The notes under the pieces were generated by a model that ran no database searches, had not been told where the DNA came from, and worked only from the letters and a program-made list of their open reading frames with translations. This document shows, piece by piece, positions 43,792 through 55,200 of a stretch of DNA of 64,000 nt. This DNA is from Trichopria drosophilae (Eukaryota > Arthropoda > Insecta > Hymenoptera > Diapriidae). How positions within the stretch are numbered: position 1 is the first letter of the stretch; each line of letters opens with the position of its first letter. The translations under genes and the position numbers were made by a program. The stretch is from contig CM059584.1 of the NCBI GenBank assembly GCA_030407085.1, positions 64,300,001 through 64,364,000 on the forward strand, in the 5' to 3' direction.

Positions 43792-44687
43792 CTAGAGCTC
43801 GTAAACTACGGGAGAGATAACGCGCGCGATTAGGAATGGCCCTTCATACCGCAGCGCGAGTTTCGCGGCGAAACGATCCGCTCCCGGTGACAAAGCATGG
43901 GTTCGTCGCCAAACTAAGTCGTCGACCGAAAACCGAATGTCGCGCCTACCTCGATTGTAGTACCTACGCTGTCGCTCGCTTGCCTTATCTATAGTCCTAC
44001 GCACAAGATCTCGAAGGGCGCTGAGTCTCTTCAGCCGATCTTGCCAGTCTTCGGGGTCCATCCATAGAATAGGGGCTTCCCCCTCCAACTTCCTTCGCAG
44101 GCTCTTCGCGGGTCTTGGTTGCCGGCCAAAGTTTAGAAACGCCGGGGACACTTTAGTGCTAGCGTGCACGGCCGTGTTTATCGCGCTTCGGAACTCTGGA
44201 AGGTGGAGATCCCAATCCCGGTAATCGGCGCCTACGAATGTCTGTATCATCGTCTTCAGAGTCCGGTTCGTCCTTTCGATCGGATTCGCTTGCGGATGAT
44301 ACGAGGGCGTTGTTGACCGTCTCACTCCGTATTCCTCCAATATACGGTCTAAATGGGAGTTACGGAACTCTGGCCCATTATCACTCAAGAAGTATTCAGG
44401 CGTCTCCCATCTGAATAATATGAGGTCTTGGAAGGCCTTGGCTGTATTCTTGCCGTCGGCTTTCCTCAATGGCTTGAGTTCCACCCACCTAGTAAATAGG
44501 TCCGTGAACACCAACACGTAGCGGTTCTGGCTACGGCTTAAAGGGAAGGGAGGGTCCCATGATATCTCCGGATACCACTGTCCACGGCTTCTCTACTATG
44601 CGCTCATTCCAGAGTCTTGTGGGCGCTCCCTGAGGCGCCTTCTGAAGCTGGCATTCCTGACACTCGGCGATGAACTGTCGGACGTCG
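43792..44687 (-). pseudogene. gypsy-2 integrase core and C-terminus
   Basis: The minus strand shows FIAECQECQ (end of the zinc domain), GDIMGP (first Asp), FLSDNGPEF (second Asp) and YHPQANPIERTNR (Glu), then the C-terminal strand region (VDDLVWRRTHALS, YEGPFLIARVISPVVYEL). All three catalytic residues are present. A frameshift lies between the first Asp block and the main core frame at about 44525. The upstream half of the gene lies beyond the Transib insertion. Confidence 0.8.
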
Positions 44688-44960
44688 CACAGTGATTCAG
44701 GATGCTCAAATGTCCGGACGCCGATATTCAAACGCTAATTAAGCGACCTTAACACAACGAAATAAACTGTTGAAGTATAGGGTTTTCGAGGTCGCTGATC
44801 ACGAATTTGGGGTCAAAGTATTAAAATTCAAAATGGCGGATTCAAAATGGCGGACCAAAAATCTAAAAATAATATATTTCGGTCAGAAAATATGTACTCG
44901 GGGGTTTCTGAGGTCGCTGAGCACGAATTTGGGGTCAAAGTATACAATTTCAAAATGGAA
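44688..44960. repeat. Left end of Transib with two units of the ~122-bp repeat
   Basis: The terminal 80 bp (to AACGAAATAAAC) is followed by GTCGCTGATCACGAATTTGG at 44791 and again at 44913 (period 122), with AAAATGGCGGA motifs. Opposite-oriented copies sit at about 47990-48180 before the inner right end. The dispersed repeat seen all over the window is thus subterminal sequence of this transposon family. Confidence 0.75.
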
Positions 44961-45411
44961 GGGATGCAAAATGGTGAGCAGCGTTCATAGAATATGCTTA
45001 TGCATTTTGCTGTTAGTTCACAATTTTATAAATTGATGATGGTGATTCAAAATTGCTTAAACACTGCGTTTCGAAACATTTTTGGGATTTGAAAATTCAA
45101 TATTCCATATAAAAGAGTGTAAAATAAATATTCATAACTTTTAGTGCTTACTCTTAGCGCAACCCAGAGCTAACGGCGAGGACGTAGTAAGCTTATAGCT
45201 CCATTTTTTTTTTAAGTTTTTATAATTTTTGTTTGTTTTTCTTTGTTTTTTTATTTTTTTTTTTATTTTTTGACTTTTTTAAATTTTTCTTTGCTTTTAT
45301 TATTTTTGTTTGTTTCTGAACAAATTATAAGACCTCACTTGAATTGAAATAAAATGATTTTTTTCCGAATATTCAGTATCATCTCGATCAAGGAAATTTA
45401 CATTTTGCTTG

Positions 45412-45784
45412 TTAATCACGCTTCCTCGTTTCTTCGTCGTCTTCATCCTCTAATTCCGAATCTGCCTGTTCTTCTCTTTCCGGAATTAAAAGTTCCATTG
45501 CCTCGGGGTACATCTCTTTTAGGTTCTTTTTTTTATAGAAATTTTTAAAGAGGAAATATACGGATCGCTTGTAGTAAAAGCATATGCATGATGTCCGTAT
45601 TCGTTTGTACTCTACTATTTTTTCGTGATGTAGTCTAAAGTGCCTAAACTCTTTGTGCTTTGCTTCTACTGACTCTTCATATAACTGCCCAATAGGAACA
45701 AGCGCATGTTTAATTATTTCGCTGCCATGCAGCAATATTTTATGGACACTTGCTGCTCGATAGCCGATTACGTAGGAATTTACG
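45412..45784 (-). pseudogene. RAG1-like Transib transposase, C-terminal remnant
   Basis: Minus-strand frame with SVHKILLHGSEIIKHALVP, then GQLYEESVEAKHKEFRHFR, and a tail NLKEMYPEAMELLIPE followed by an acidic stretch. From memory, the C-terminal RNase-H-fold region of vertebrate RAG1 aligns block by block (FHKTLAHVPEII, then NESGNKLFRRFR). In that alignment the Glu of VEAKHK sits at the third catalytic residue of RAG1. Upstream catalytic Asp regions were not found, so only the last part survives. This call agrees with the Transib-type ends. Confidence 0.72.
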
Positions 45785-47989
45785 ATTAAAAATGTAAATT
45801 AAAAATGACTGTAAGGAACTTTCCTGGAGTTTTGGAATTTACACGAATACAAACTCAGTCTGTAGGGAACGAGAGTGTGATGGAAAAACCCAGTCTGATG
45901 CTCTACCTATTTTTATTCAAAATATTCTTAAAATTAGTAGCTTATAACAATAATCTTCTAGCCATCTAAAACACGATGCGCGTTATGTCTCTAGATCTGC
46001 ACAAAACGTTGTTTCTTCTTATATTTGAATAGTTACAGATAAAAGTTCTGTTTCCGCCGTTGCTCTGCCGATTTAATCTCCTATGTGGAACGTATAGGGA
46101 ATCTCCACTTTATTGTCACCCGTAACCACGTCCACCTGTGCGACCTCTATGGGAATCTTCGAATCAGATCGTCACCCACGATGAAGTCTCTCATTGATTA
46201 TATAGGCCTGCCATCTGGCGGCTTCAAAACTAGTTATGACAAGAATTACTCCTGAGTGACTCGACTTTGGATAACTATTAACGAACTAGCATTACTGAGT
46301 TATCTATGTCACCATTCGTTCTTGTCCTAGGGAAAATTTTCACGATAAACTAGTGGATAACCGACATCGGACACCTATGAACGCTAAAGAAGCTAATACT
46401 AATGTGTTCGGGGTTATACGACACTTATCCGTGTATTAAAGCTCTCCTAGTAACTTCCGTAAACTCAAAAAAAAAACTATTGCCTAGGGACTTTATGCTA
46501 TCGATGGCCACTTTTCTATTTTTCTCTATCTTTACTTCATATCCGAAATAAGAATGGACATTCCGCATTCCGGATTCCGTTGTACCTGTTTCAGGGGGGA
46601 ATAATACTCTTGGGTCGCCTATACTTCGAACTTTAACTATGGAACTTCGGAATTGGACAATTCCTCCGTTCCTCTTATTCACTGTTTACTCTATACTGAA
46701 AAATTAGCCGGGTACTAACGTTTGGAATCTATTTTTACTATCCCAGGATTTTTCAGTGTATTCTTGGCGTATCCTTACACGCTCCTACTCGCGACCCTCT
46801 ATGTTTTCCCACTTTGTTTTCTCGTCTTATAGCAAGGTCTCTGTCAACGGTCGAGGAATGGACATTCTACAACCGGTATCACAGTTCATGCATATGTACA
46901 TCAACGCCAATTAACGCGTCAAATCAAATCACTTTGTAACATATATGTTGTGGCGCTATTACCGGAACGGATGTTCCGCGAACTATACTCAATACGTAGT
47001 TCGATTCTATGACGCACGCATAGGGATTTTTCCTTCTGCGTTCGAACTATGTATACACTCTCTTTCACGTCTTCCCGCGCTTTTCGACATACGTCGTACC
47101 GTGGCACTTTAATAACATATATATATACAGTGTTGTTCGAATCTTTTTACGGTCGGTTCGTGTCCCTGATCTTTTCGTGCTAAATACGGGAAATGGACAT
47201 TTCTCCGTTCATAGCGACGAAAAAGGTCATCTCCGGGAGTTTAACAATTCACTAGCGGTAATGGACATATCCGTAAGTGAGTTGTTTTCGTCCGGGTTTT
47301 ACTGTGTTCGCGAGTGAAACAAAAAAATAGTGGTTCATACAAAAGGTATTGACATACCTTGTATATGAAAACCCAAAACAAAAAATAGAAACTTTAAAAA
47401 ATGTCGAAGAGTTCGGAATGGACATTCCTTACTCGTACGGAGACTCACCTGAACTCTTCGAAGACTGGAACTGAAGTGACTTTTGGCTAAATCCGGGCCG
47501 AATTTATACCCTGCCTGGACATGTTCAAATGTCAACTGTCACTTCATCCCAAGAAATGGCAAAGTTCCTCGGAAAAGGTAAGTAACTGTCATTTCTAGAC
47601 TGTTCTGTCCATACTGATTTTTCCTTAATTCTTACTTTTATTTTTCAGGAACTCCACCTTAATTCCCGATGACATTTTATGATTTTCAGGCATGGTTTTA
47701 TTTTAGGTTTAAAAACAATTACAGGGTATTACAAGGTAAGATGAGAAAAACTATAGATACTCGTTGTGAGGCAAATTTTTCCAGGAATAATTTGCATCCT
47801 CACATGACTCAATCTATTTTTCCTACCTCAATCTAAATACCTACTTTATCGGCTGAGTACTCAAGATCCCCCTTAATAACAGATTATTATTTAAAACTTT
47901 ATATAATTTGTAGGTAATTGTGTATAAATCATTATTAATTTTTATTCGTCATATTCTACCAAAACATATTATTTTTGGCCCGTCATTTT
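45785..47989. other. Transib interior without recognisable gene
   Basis: About 2.2 kb with no transposase similarity that I can see. It contains repeated GGAATGGACATTCC-like motifs (near 46550, 46857, 47190, 47260, 47418). Part may be a nested insertion. Confidence 0.4.
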
Positions 47990-48177
47990 TATTTTTAATG
48001 TTTTGATCTCAGATTCGTAATTAACGACCTCAAAAACCTCCGAGTACATATCCACTGACCAAAATATATTATTTTTAAAATATTTGGTCCGCCATTTTGA
48101 ATCCGCCATTTTCAACTTTGATACTTTGATCCCAAATTCGTAATCAGCGACCCCAAATACGCTACACTACACTTCAA

Positions 48178-48259
48178 GCGTTTATTTCGTTGTGGTAAGG
48201 TCGCTTAATTACCGTCTGAATATCGGCGTCCGGACATTTGAGCAACCTGAATCACTATG
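48178..48259. repeat. Second, internal copy of the Transib terminus
   Basis: This 82-bp segment ends CACTATG at 48253-48259 and is the reverse complement of the left terminus 44688-44769 with few changes, closer to it than the true right tip at 48932. It is followed by another copy of the 120-bp repeat (CCATTTTGAATCCGCCATTT). It suggests a nested or tandem event at this end of the element. Confidence 0.75.
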
Positions 48260-48925
48260 CGCCATTTTGAATCCGCCATTTTCAGTTTTGCTAAATCAAT
48301 CACAAAATCGTAATCAGCGACCCCATAAACCCTTTTATGTGCCGAAATAATTAAATTTTTCTGATATACAAATTCGTACTTCAAAGGATTAACCAGTACC
48401 TAAGTGTTCATTTTAATGAATTCAAAAATCAAGGAATTCAAACATTGTTTTCCCCAAAAAAATGCATTCGGTTCAAGTGGCTTTGTGTAGTCCAGATGTT
48501 GTCCTTCATCGACGTATTTTTCTTTTTCCAGGCATTTTTCGGCGTTTTTACTAAATCACATTTTAATTTTGGATTACATGTTTTTTCTATATATAGAAGA
48601 TCGCCATTTTTTGTACATTTATGTGAAATAAATCGTATTCCTAATATATGGAATTTGTAGTTCTGAGTAATACTAGTTAAATGATACTAAATACAATTGT
48701 AAACAAAATCATATCTCGGAAAAATAACCCAAATTTTAGTTAATATTTATAAGTTTTTATATAATGAAAGTACAACGTCGATAATAATGCCCCAGTTCAC
48801 TTAATTACACAATAATAATTGATATTCTAAAGTAGGGATATCTGACACACTTCTTATAACAGTAATAGTTAAAAATAACGATTTTCAATTTTTTGTCGAT
48901 GTCCAGAGATTCGAGCGTCTTGAAT
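48260..48925. other. Right flank inside Transib, AT-rich
   Basis: Between the inner and outer right ends lie one repeat unit (to about 48335) and AT-rich sequence without a supported gene. Confidence 0.4.
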
Positions 48926-48937
48926 CACTGTGCGTCG

Positions 48938-49600
48938 TACCTGAGTCCGGGCCAGTAATACTCTAAGGCCAGACGATTGTACGTCTTGTCCATGCAGTAG
49001 TGTCCAGCATGGGTCTCTTGATGCGCGTTTCTCATGGCATCCTCGCGCAACCCTACTGGTAAGACGAGCTTCCACCTATCTTCTCCTCCCGTCACGGGAT
49101 CCAACAGAGGATCTTTCCGATGGTGGTACAGTCGCTCGTCTTGGACTCTCCAATCCGGGAATCGCTCCGGAAATTGGGCCACCAACTTTCTTCGCCGCTG
49201 GTACCAAGTGTCTGACTCCGTCGACACATTCATGGCTCCTATCTCGTCTTCCACTCGTCGTGATAGGGCGTCAGGTACGTGGTGCTAGGCACCCTTCCGA
49301 TGCGTGATCTTGAATGTCCATCCTTGCAGTTCCAGGGACCACCGGGCCAGTCGGCCGCTGGGGTCTTTCAAATTACGGAGCCACTGTAGGCTGTTGTGGT
49401 CCGTAATTACTTGGAACTCGTACCCCTCGATATACGCCCGCAGTTTCTTCACGCCCCACACTACCGCGAGACATTCTTTCTGCGTTGTCGCGTAATTACG
49501 CTCGGCGGCAGTGAGGGTGCGGCCTAAGTAGACGATGGGGCGCTCCCCGTCATCTTGCTCTTGGGTCAAGACCACACCTAGAGCATAATCATAGAGTCAG
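48938..49600 (-). pseudogene. gypsy-2 RNase H and integrase zinc domain
   Basis: The minus strand reads GERPIVYLGRTLTAAERNYA, FQVITDHNSLQWLRNLKDPS (RNase H) and, after a frame break at about 49290, HQETHAGHYCMDKTYNRLAL with YYWPGLRYD, the H-H part of the zinc-binding domain. The frame ends at the Transib insertion; the C-C part (CQEC) is on the far side at about 44650. It would digest template RNA and assist integration. Confidence 0.78.
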
Positions 49601-50540
49601 TCTGTACGACGAACGGTCTTTTAAAGTCAGGCCGTCCTAGCACAGGTGCTTCGGTGAGAGCCCTCTTTAGGTCTTGAAATGCCTCTTCCTGCTCTTCATC
49701 CCACTCCCAGGTCTGCGTTTTCTTCGTCAGCTTGGTAAGATGCAGTCTTCACTCTGCCAGATTGGGTATGAATCGAGCATACCATCCGACCACTCCCAGA
49801 AAACGCCTGACCTGCTTCAGGTTCTTAGGTGCAGGGTACTCCAATACGGGTTGAGTTTTCTCTGGATCGGGACGCAATCCTTCGCGATCGACTCGGTAAC
49901 CCAGATATACTGCACTAGCACAGCAAAACTCGCACTTATCCCTGTTGACTTGCAGTTCAACTCGGGCGAGTGTCTCGAGAACTCGCCGTACCCAGATGAC
50001 ATGCTCTTCGAAGCTCTCGTTGACGATAATAATGTCATCCAGGTAAACGAATACGTGGGGCTCGAATTCTGGACCGAATAGCGAGTCCATCAACCTCTGA
50101 AAAGTGGCTGGGGCATTCGTTAGGCCATAGGGCATCCGCTTAAACTGGAATAACCCTTGACCGGCTACTGCAAACGCCATGATTTCCTTACTGGCCGGAT
50201 CCAATAGCACCTGAAATTAAGCTTGACTCGTGTCCAACTTGGTAATGAATCTGACCCGGCGTATCTTGTGTAATATGCCTTCTAAGTTAGGCGGCGGATA
50301 AGCGTCTTTACTCGTGACGGCGTTGACGTCTTGGTAATCCAGCAGAACCTATAGCTCCGGTGAGCTTCCGGATCATCACCGGCGCACTCGACCAGGCGCT
50401 GTTTGATGGCTCGATGATGTCTTGGGCTAACATCGAGTCAACTTCTGCCTGAGCAGCTCCCAGCACGGCTGGGGAGACTCGGCGGTAGCGATGCTTGATC
50501 GGCTTGGCATCCCCGACGTCGATGGCGTGCTGAACCAATG
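49601..50540 (-). pseudogene. gypsy-2 reverse transcriptase
   Basis: RT blocks on the minus strand are FQFKRMPYGLTNAPATFQRL, then FVYLDDIIIVNESFEEH with an intact YLDD, and AVYLGYRVDREGLRPDP. The upstream fingers region (IKHRYRRVSPAVLGAAQAEV, DIIEPSNSAWSSAPV) is in another frame separated by a stop near 50218. The chemistry site is intact but the frame is not. Confidence 0.8.
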
Positions 50541-50549
50541 GCGTAGTGC

Positions 50550-51176
50550 CTAACGTGGCTGGGGGTGGGGAATCAGCTGGTCTAGCAGGTCCTTCAGCTG
50601 GTTCTCTTGAACCGTCGATACCTCGGCGAAGCCGGCGCACTCTGCGTTAATGACGGTCCCCTGGCCAACTTCGAAGCTCTTCCAGGGACCTTCGTGGCTT
50701 CGCCATCTTGCCTCGTGGCAGTCTATTACGACGCCGAATGACTTTAGGAAGTCCATTCCCAAGATGGCGTCGTAATCCATCGTCTGCGTGACCCTCATGC
50801 AGGTCTTTTCGGTCCGACCTCCTATCTCGATCGTCAACGGCAGCCGTCCGATTATACCTGCCGAATGTCCTGTGGCACCTTTCATGGTGCCTTGGTACGG
50901 CCGTACGCGGTCTTTGCACAAGGCAGCTATTTTTGGTCCTACAAAGGACTTGGTGTCTCCAGAATCGCGCAGCCCTCGTACTCGCGTCCCGTTCACCACA
51001 AAGGTGAAGTAGAACCTTCCGTCTTTCTTAGCTCCACCGGCCGCTACTTCTTCCTCGTCTTCTCTTGGTCTTGATTTGGGGTTTGGGATACCCCACTTGT
51101 CTCGACGAATTTCTTTACTTCCTCCTGAATTCGTTTCGAGGAGTCGACCGTCTCGTCCTCCAGTCAGAATTCGCAT
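50550..51176 (-). CDS. gypsy-2 protease-containing ORF
   Basis: A 208-aa open frame on the minus strand has the retropepsin motif VRGLRDSGDTKSFVGPKI, with the catalytic D-S-G kept, the second half motif YDAILGMDFLKSFGVVID, and a basic N-terminal linker. This follows the organisation of Ty3/gypsy proteases between nucleocapsid and RT. Of the four gypsy/BEL proteases in the window with a visible active site, this and gypsy-3 keep DSG. Confidence 0.75.
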   Translation of the reverse strand: MRILTGGRDGRLLETNSGGSKEIRRDKWGIPNPKSRPREDEEEVAAGGAKKDGRFYFTFVVNGTRVRGLRDSGDTKSFVGPKIAALCKDRVRPYQGTMKGATGHSAGIIGRLPLTIEIGGRTEKTCMRVTQTMDYDAILGMDFLKSFGVVIDCHEARWRSHEGPWKSFEVGQGTVINAECAGFAEVSTVQENQLKDLLDQLIPHPQPR

Positions 51177-52451
51177 TGGGCGGACCTGGTTCGGAGGACT
51201 TGGTTCTTGACCCGCGGTGTCCGTTTACCGACCACTGTGCCTCTAGATCACGGCACTGGTCGCACTCTCGGCGAATTGTCCCTCTAAGTCCACACCCGTA
51301 ACATTGCCGGGGTTTCAGGCACTCGCGCGCGAAGTGGCCTGTCCCTCCACAAGTATAGCACGTCGCTCCTTCCGGCTTACCAGCGCCTCCCCCTCCTTGG
51401 ACTTGAAGTCGGAGGGGTCGCGGGTGTCTGAGTCGGACGTAAAATCGAGGTCCTCTCCTCGATGATGACTCGGGGCTTCTCGTGTCTCTTGACGATGACG
51501 ATCTGTCTTCCTGGCTCGTCCTCCTCGATAAGGCCGGAACTCTTTTCGGACTGCCCCATTTCCCGGATATTACTTTATCCTTCTCGTCGGCATGCTGCCG
51601 GTGCCTCTTCTTACGCCGGTCCTTCTTCTCTCCCGTAGAGCTGCTGTCGCTCTCGACTGACGAGGAAGACAACTTCTTCCGTTCGTCTCCAGCGGCTACC
51701 TTGTACAGACTTGCCCTCAGTCCTTGTTCCTTCTTCGGACCGGGCCTTGTTGGTGGAAGCGACTAACCCACCGGGTGGTATCGTCGTAGTCCTTGCGCAG
51801 GGACTTCAACTCGGCGAAGGTAGTGCACTCTTTTACGCTCCGATACCTTCGACAGTCCGGTCTTAGATTACGAATGACTCGTCTTACTCGTAATTCCTTC
51901 GGTGGTGGCCTGCACATTTTCCTGTATTGGCGCTGGACGTCCTCCACATACTCTATAATCTTCTCACCGGAGTTCTGGAACGTCTCATAGATGATCACCA
52001 GAATGTCGTCGTCGTCTACTTCCTCGGCGAATCTTCCGTTGACTCGCTGGCTGAAGATTCTCCACGATCGGAGAGCGGCGGGGTCTTCTCGGATCCATTG
52101 TCTCGCCTTGCCCTCGAATACTCCTGGAAGCACTTTCAGTACGTCGGCTTCCTCTAGTTCGAGACAGTCGATGCACTCGCTTGTCAGGGTTAGGAAGTCC
52201 TCGACTTGACTTCCGTCGAACTTAACACCCCATGAGCGTAGCTACTTCAGGGTACTGCTGCCTTGGCGAAGATTGGTCACTTCGACTGTCGGCTCTGATC
52301 GTCTCGTCTTCGTTGGAGCTAACGGACGTTGAACTGGCGGCCTAACTTTCGCGCAGCGTCGTCTTCTGTCGTCAGTGGACGCGAACATTCTCAGTGATTG
52401 TCCGCTTATCTCCTGCTCGGTCTCGTCCGTGAAAAGTTCCCTTCTGGGCAC
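51115..52451 (-). pseudogene. gypsy-2 gag with CCHC knuckles
   Basis: The capsid-like domain lies at 52133-51717 (KARQWIREDPAALRSW, RVNGRFAEEVDDDD, VRRVIRNLRPDCRRY). A frame change leads to a Ser/Arg-rich stretch and the knuckles CYTCGGTGHFAREC and CYGCGLRGTIRRECDQC at about 51370-51250. An N-terminal piece is at 52451-52242. The parts are in different frames, so gag is broken at least twice. Confidence 0.75.
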
Positions 52452-53200
52452 CTTATCCTTCCGACTTTTAGGTCGAGGTGCTATAACCTCATTGTGGCTC
52501 TCCTATTCAAGCAGTGCCCATACTCCTTCTTCTTGATGCGGGCGCGTCTTCGGATACGCGCCGGTCTTGGCTCCTGGGTTCAACAAACGGCTCCTGGGCT
52601 CTCATGGAACTTGCGTCTTTTCATGGCCTGTCTGCGCAACCGGTCGACGTATGGCCGTGTTTAGGCACGTTGGCTCTCCCCACGACACTCTCGAACCTTA
52701 TTCCGTGACGTTAGGCGATGAGAATGACAAGAAATAAGCCGTAGTAGCCGGAGCCCAGATTGGAGCGGGATACAGGGATGGTCCCAACGGGCGTGACGTC
52801 ATCACGGCATCACGGAATGTGCTGTCGTCCACACGGGCTGCACATTCCTATAACCTGTAGCCATTGTGGTCACACAGGCTGTCGTCTGAGCCGTCGTAGT
52901 AACGACCTGGATTCCACTCGCCATGCGTTCCTCTTCGTCCTCTTGAAAAGTCGCGGTGAAAGCTCGTCCCCCCGAGACCCGTACGTTTACATGATCGGAC
53001 TGATCATTCATGTCGGTCATCACACTGACCTCATCTACACTTTGGTCCCAGGCAAAAGGACCTGTCGGGAATCTTTCCCTCGCTGGATTTCTTAACCTGA
53101 GGATACTTAATCTACGGATCTTAAGGGAAAAAATCGCGAACCGAATCTCCAAAAAGGGACCCGAATTTACTCCGACTTGTGAAGATCGAGAATTCACTCT
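52452..53200 (-). pseudogene. Probable N-terminal part of gypsy-2 gag
   Basis: The minus-strand frame 53197-52802 has internal ATG codons (MTDMNDQSDHVNV) and a Thr-rich tail, followed by a stretch with several stops leading to the capsid-like domain. The position agrees with a gag N-terminus, but no conserved motif is recognised. Confidence 0.4.
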
Positions 53201-54984
53201 GATAATTCTCGACTTATTTTTGTTACTTCTCGAACTAGTTAAATGTCTTGTTGTATGTGAACTTTACTTCCTATCTCGGCTCGATATCTAATGGAGGTAT
53301 AGTTCACTCTCGAAACTCAAGACACAAATAATAATTTTATTCACTAAGCCCGACACTCTACCTTGGCAGCTAGGATTCACTCACCAAAATCTGAAGTGAC
53401 TAATCACTAGTCTTCTTAAAAAGTGAAGGTCACCCTAATAATGGAACTTTACTCGTAGTACTATTTTCTAATCCTAATCCAAATTAAATTCTAACCCTTA
53501 TTTACTTATAACTTAATTCTAGTGAACTTCACTTCAGTACTTGGGATTCACTCCAAAAATCCAAAAAACTGCACTACACAATCCAAAAGTTCACTCTTAT
53601 GATCGAGATTCACTCGAACAGTCTCGAAACGCTATTACTATATTGTAAATTTCACTTAATCGTAGTGAACTTCACTCCAAATATTGAAGTTCACTCCAGT
53701 GATCAATCTTCACTCGAAAGAAAACTTGTGAAGGAATTTTTATTTTCCTCTAAATTATTCGAAATTTACTCGGAAAATTTCGAACTTATTTAATTTCAGA
53801 GACCGGAAATTATTTCTCAAATAATCCCGATTCTCAAAAAACAACAACTTACAAAATTTTACTAATTACTCTTATTACTACTGTCCATAATATACTCTAT
53901 AATCTCGAACTCGAATACTAATTACTCATTTCATTAAATTTAATCATAATTATTATTAAGAGTGACTTCACCACACCTTATTAATTCAAATATTTAATTA
54001 TCTAAATTTTTCTCTATTTTTCGTAACTTATCTGAATTTTCTCACATGCGTGCAAAACGTCTCGAAAATTCGGCACGTGTTCCCGGTAATTATTACCGTT
54101 GCACGTTTAAATTTAATTTTAAATGCCTTTTTTATATGCGCTTTATTGCGCATTAAGCCACACGTTGCAGCGCCACTTTATAATGCCGTTTCTCCGGTAT
54201 TACTTATTTGGCGTCTTACCGCCGTCGTCTCGGGGACGGCTACCGTCTCAGGTGGAGACTTTCACGTCCTCGTGGACGTTGCGCCAGATAGAGGCCCGAT
54301 GACGTCGTCGCGGGGATTACCACGCACTGCAATCCGTCTCTTTATCGACGATAGGACAGGATACATGCAAGGGAGGGTGGTTGCATAAAATGACGTCTTT
54401 ATTAATGCACAAAAATTCTTATTATTTATGAGATTTGGCTAACTTTCATATCATAAAAATCTGAAATAGGATCGGCTAAGATCTCATCATTAACGGAACA
54501 CGGGCGCGGTCGCAATGGGGAAATATTCGGTTGCGGTGGTTGGCGTCACCACCGTTAGCGTGGGTATTCTCGTTACGGGGGATGTAACGGGGGTATATTC
54601 GAAGGGGTCCATCTTTCCGTGTTTTATTATTACAAATTAACAACTAATTACGTCCTTAAGGGAACCGTGTAAACGTAACGGTAGGAAGTGGGGGTAGATA
54701 TTGGAATCTAATAGTTAATCACACTACCGGCCTTCGTGAAAACAACAAAAAAAAATTCTAACAGATCGGACGCTTCTCCAGGTCGCGATGCAACTCGAGG
54801 TTCTAAGACGAGTTACTCCATTCCATGATCGCACAACCGGTAATCCGATACAGGCAAAACGCAAAAAAAAGTGTATACGCGATAGGTCCACGCGAGGAAA
54901 CCCGTTCCGGAAGGGAATACCTTCTTTATTTAAGTTCGGATTGCTCGACCTAATCTATTCCATTTGGAATTTTTACTTGAAGTT
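53201..54984. other. gypsy-2 leader: TTCACTC-rich stretch, then possible LTR
   Basis: From about 53190 to 53720 ATTCACTC or GTTCACTC recurs a dozen times in irregular spacing, often as AGTGAACTTCACT. From about 54050 the sequence becomes GC-rich (CGTCGTCTCGGGGACGG) and could be 5' LTR sequence, though it does not resemble the 3' LTR at 43398. No gene is supported; the 112-aa frame at 54050-54388 has no recognisable motif. Confidence 0.35.
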
Positions 54985-55200
54985 CGAAAACAAGGGAATT
55001 TCAAAATTAAGGGAATTTCAAAATTAAAGGAAATTAAAAAATACGCGAAATTCAAAAATAAGGGAAATTCGAAAATAAGGAAAATCAAAAATAAGGGAAA
55101 TTAAAAAATGAGTGAAATTCAAATATAAAGGAATTTCAAAAATAAGGGAAATTCAAAAGTAAAGGAATTTCAAAAATAAGGGAAATTCAAAAGTAAAACT
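54985..55200. repeat. Degenerate ~17-18-bp minisatellite
   Basis: About twelve tandem variants of AAGGGAAATTCAAAAAT, some as AAAGGAATTTCAAAAAT. No coding content. Confidence 0.85.

Larger units (their letters stand above)
44683..48937 (-). mobile_element. Transib-like DNA transposon (decayed) inside gypsy-2 integrase
   Basis: CGTCG at 44683-44687 and 48933-48937 forms a 5-bp GC-rich target duplication. The inserted element (44688-48932, 4245 bp) has both tips reading CACAGTGATTCA inward, and the ends match over about 32 bp with six differences. Five-bp GC-rich duplications and CAC-(A/T)-RTG tips are known Transib features, and the heptamer equals that of vertebrate recombination signals. The interrupted integrase frame is continuous if the element and one duplication are ignored. 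A RAG1-like transposase remnant lies inside on the minus strand. Confidence 0.82.
43413..53200 (-). mobile_element. gypsy-2: Ty3/gypsy retrotransposon interrupted by Transib
   Basis: On the minus strand the order is gag, CCHC knuckles, DSG protease, RT (YLDD), RNase H, then integrase, which is split by the 4.2-kb insertion at 44688-48932. Catalytic motifs are better preserved than in gypsy-1, so this copy is younger, although several frameshifts are present. The region 43413-43790 after the integrase holds a short Ser/Arg-rich frame (to 43440) without recognised domain. Confidence 0.86.

Noticed and set aside
54050..54388. 112-aa ORF
   Set aside because: It lies in GC-rich possible LTR sequence, without recognisable domains; a chance open frame.
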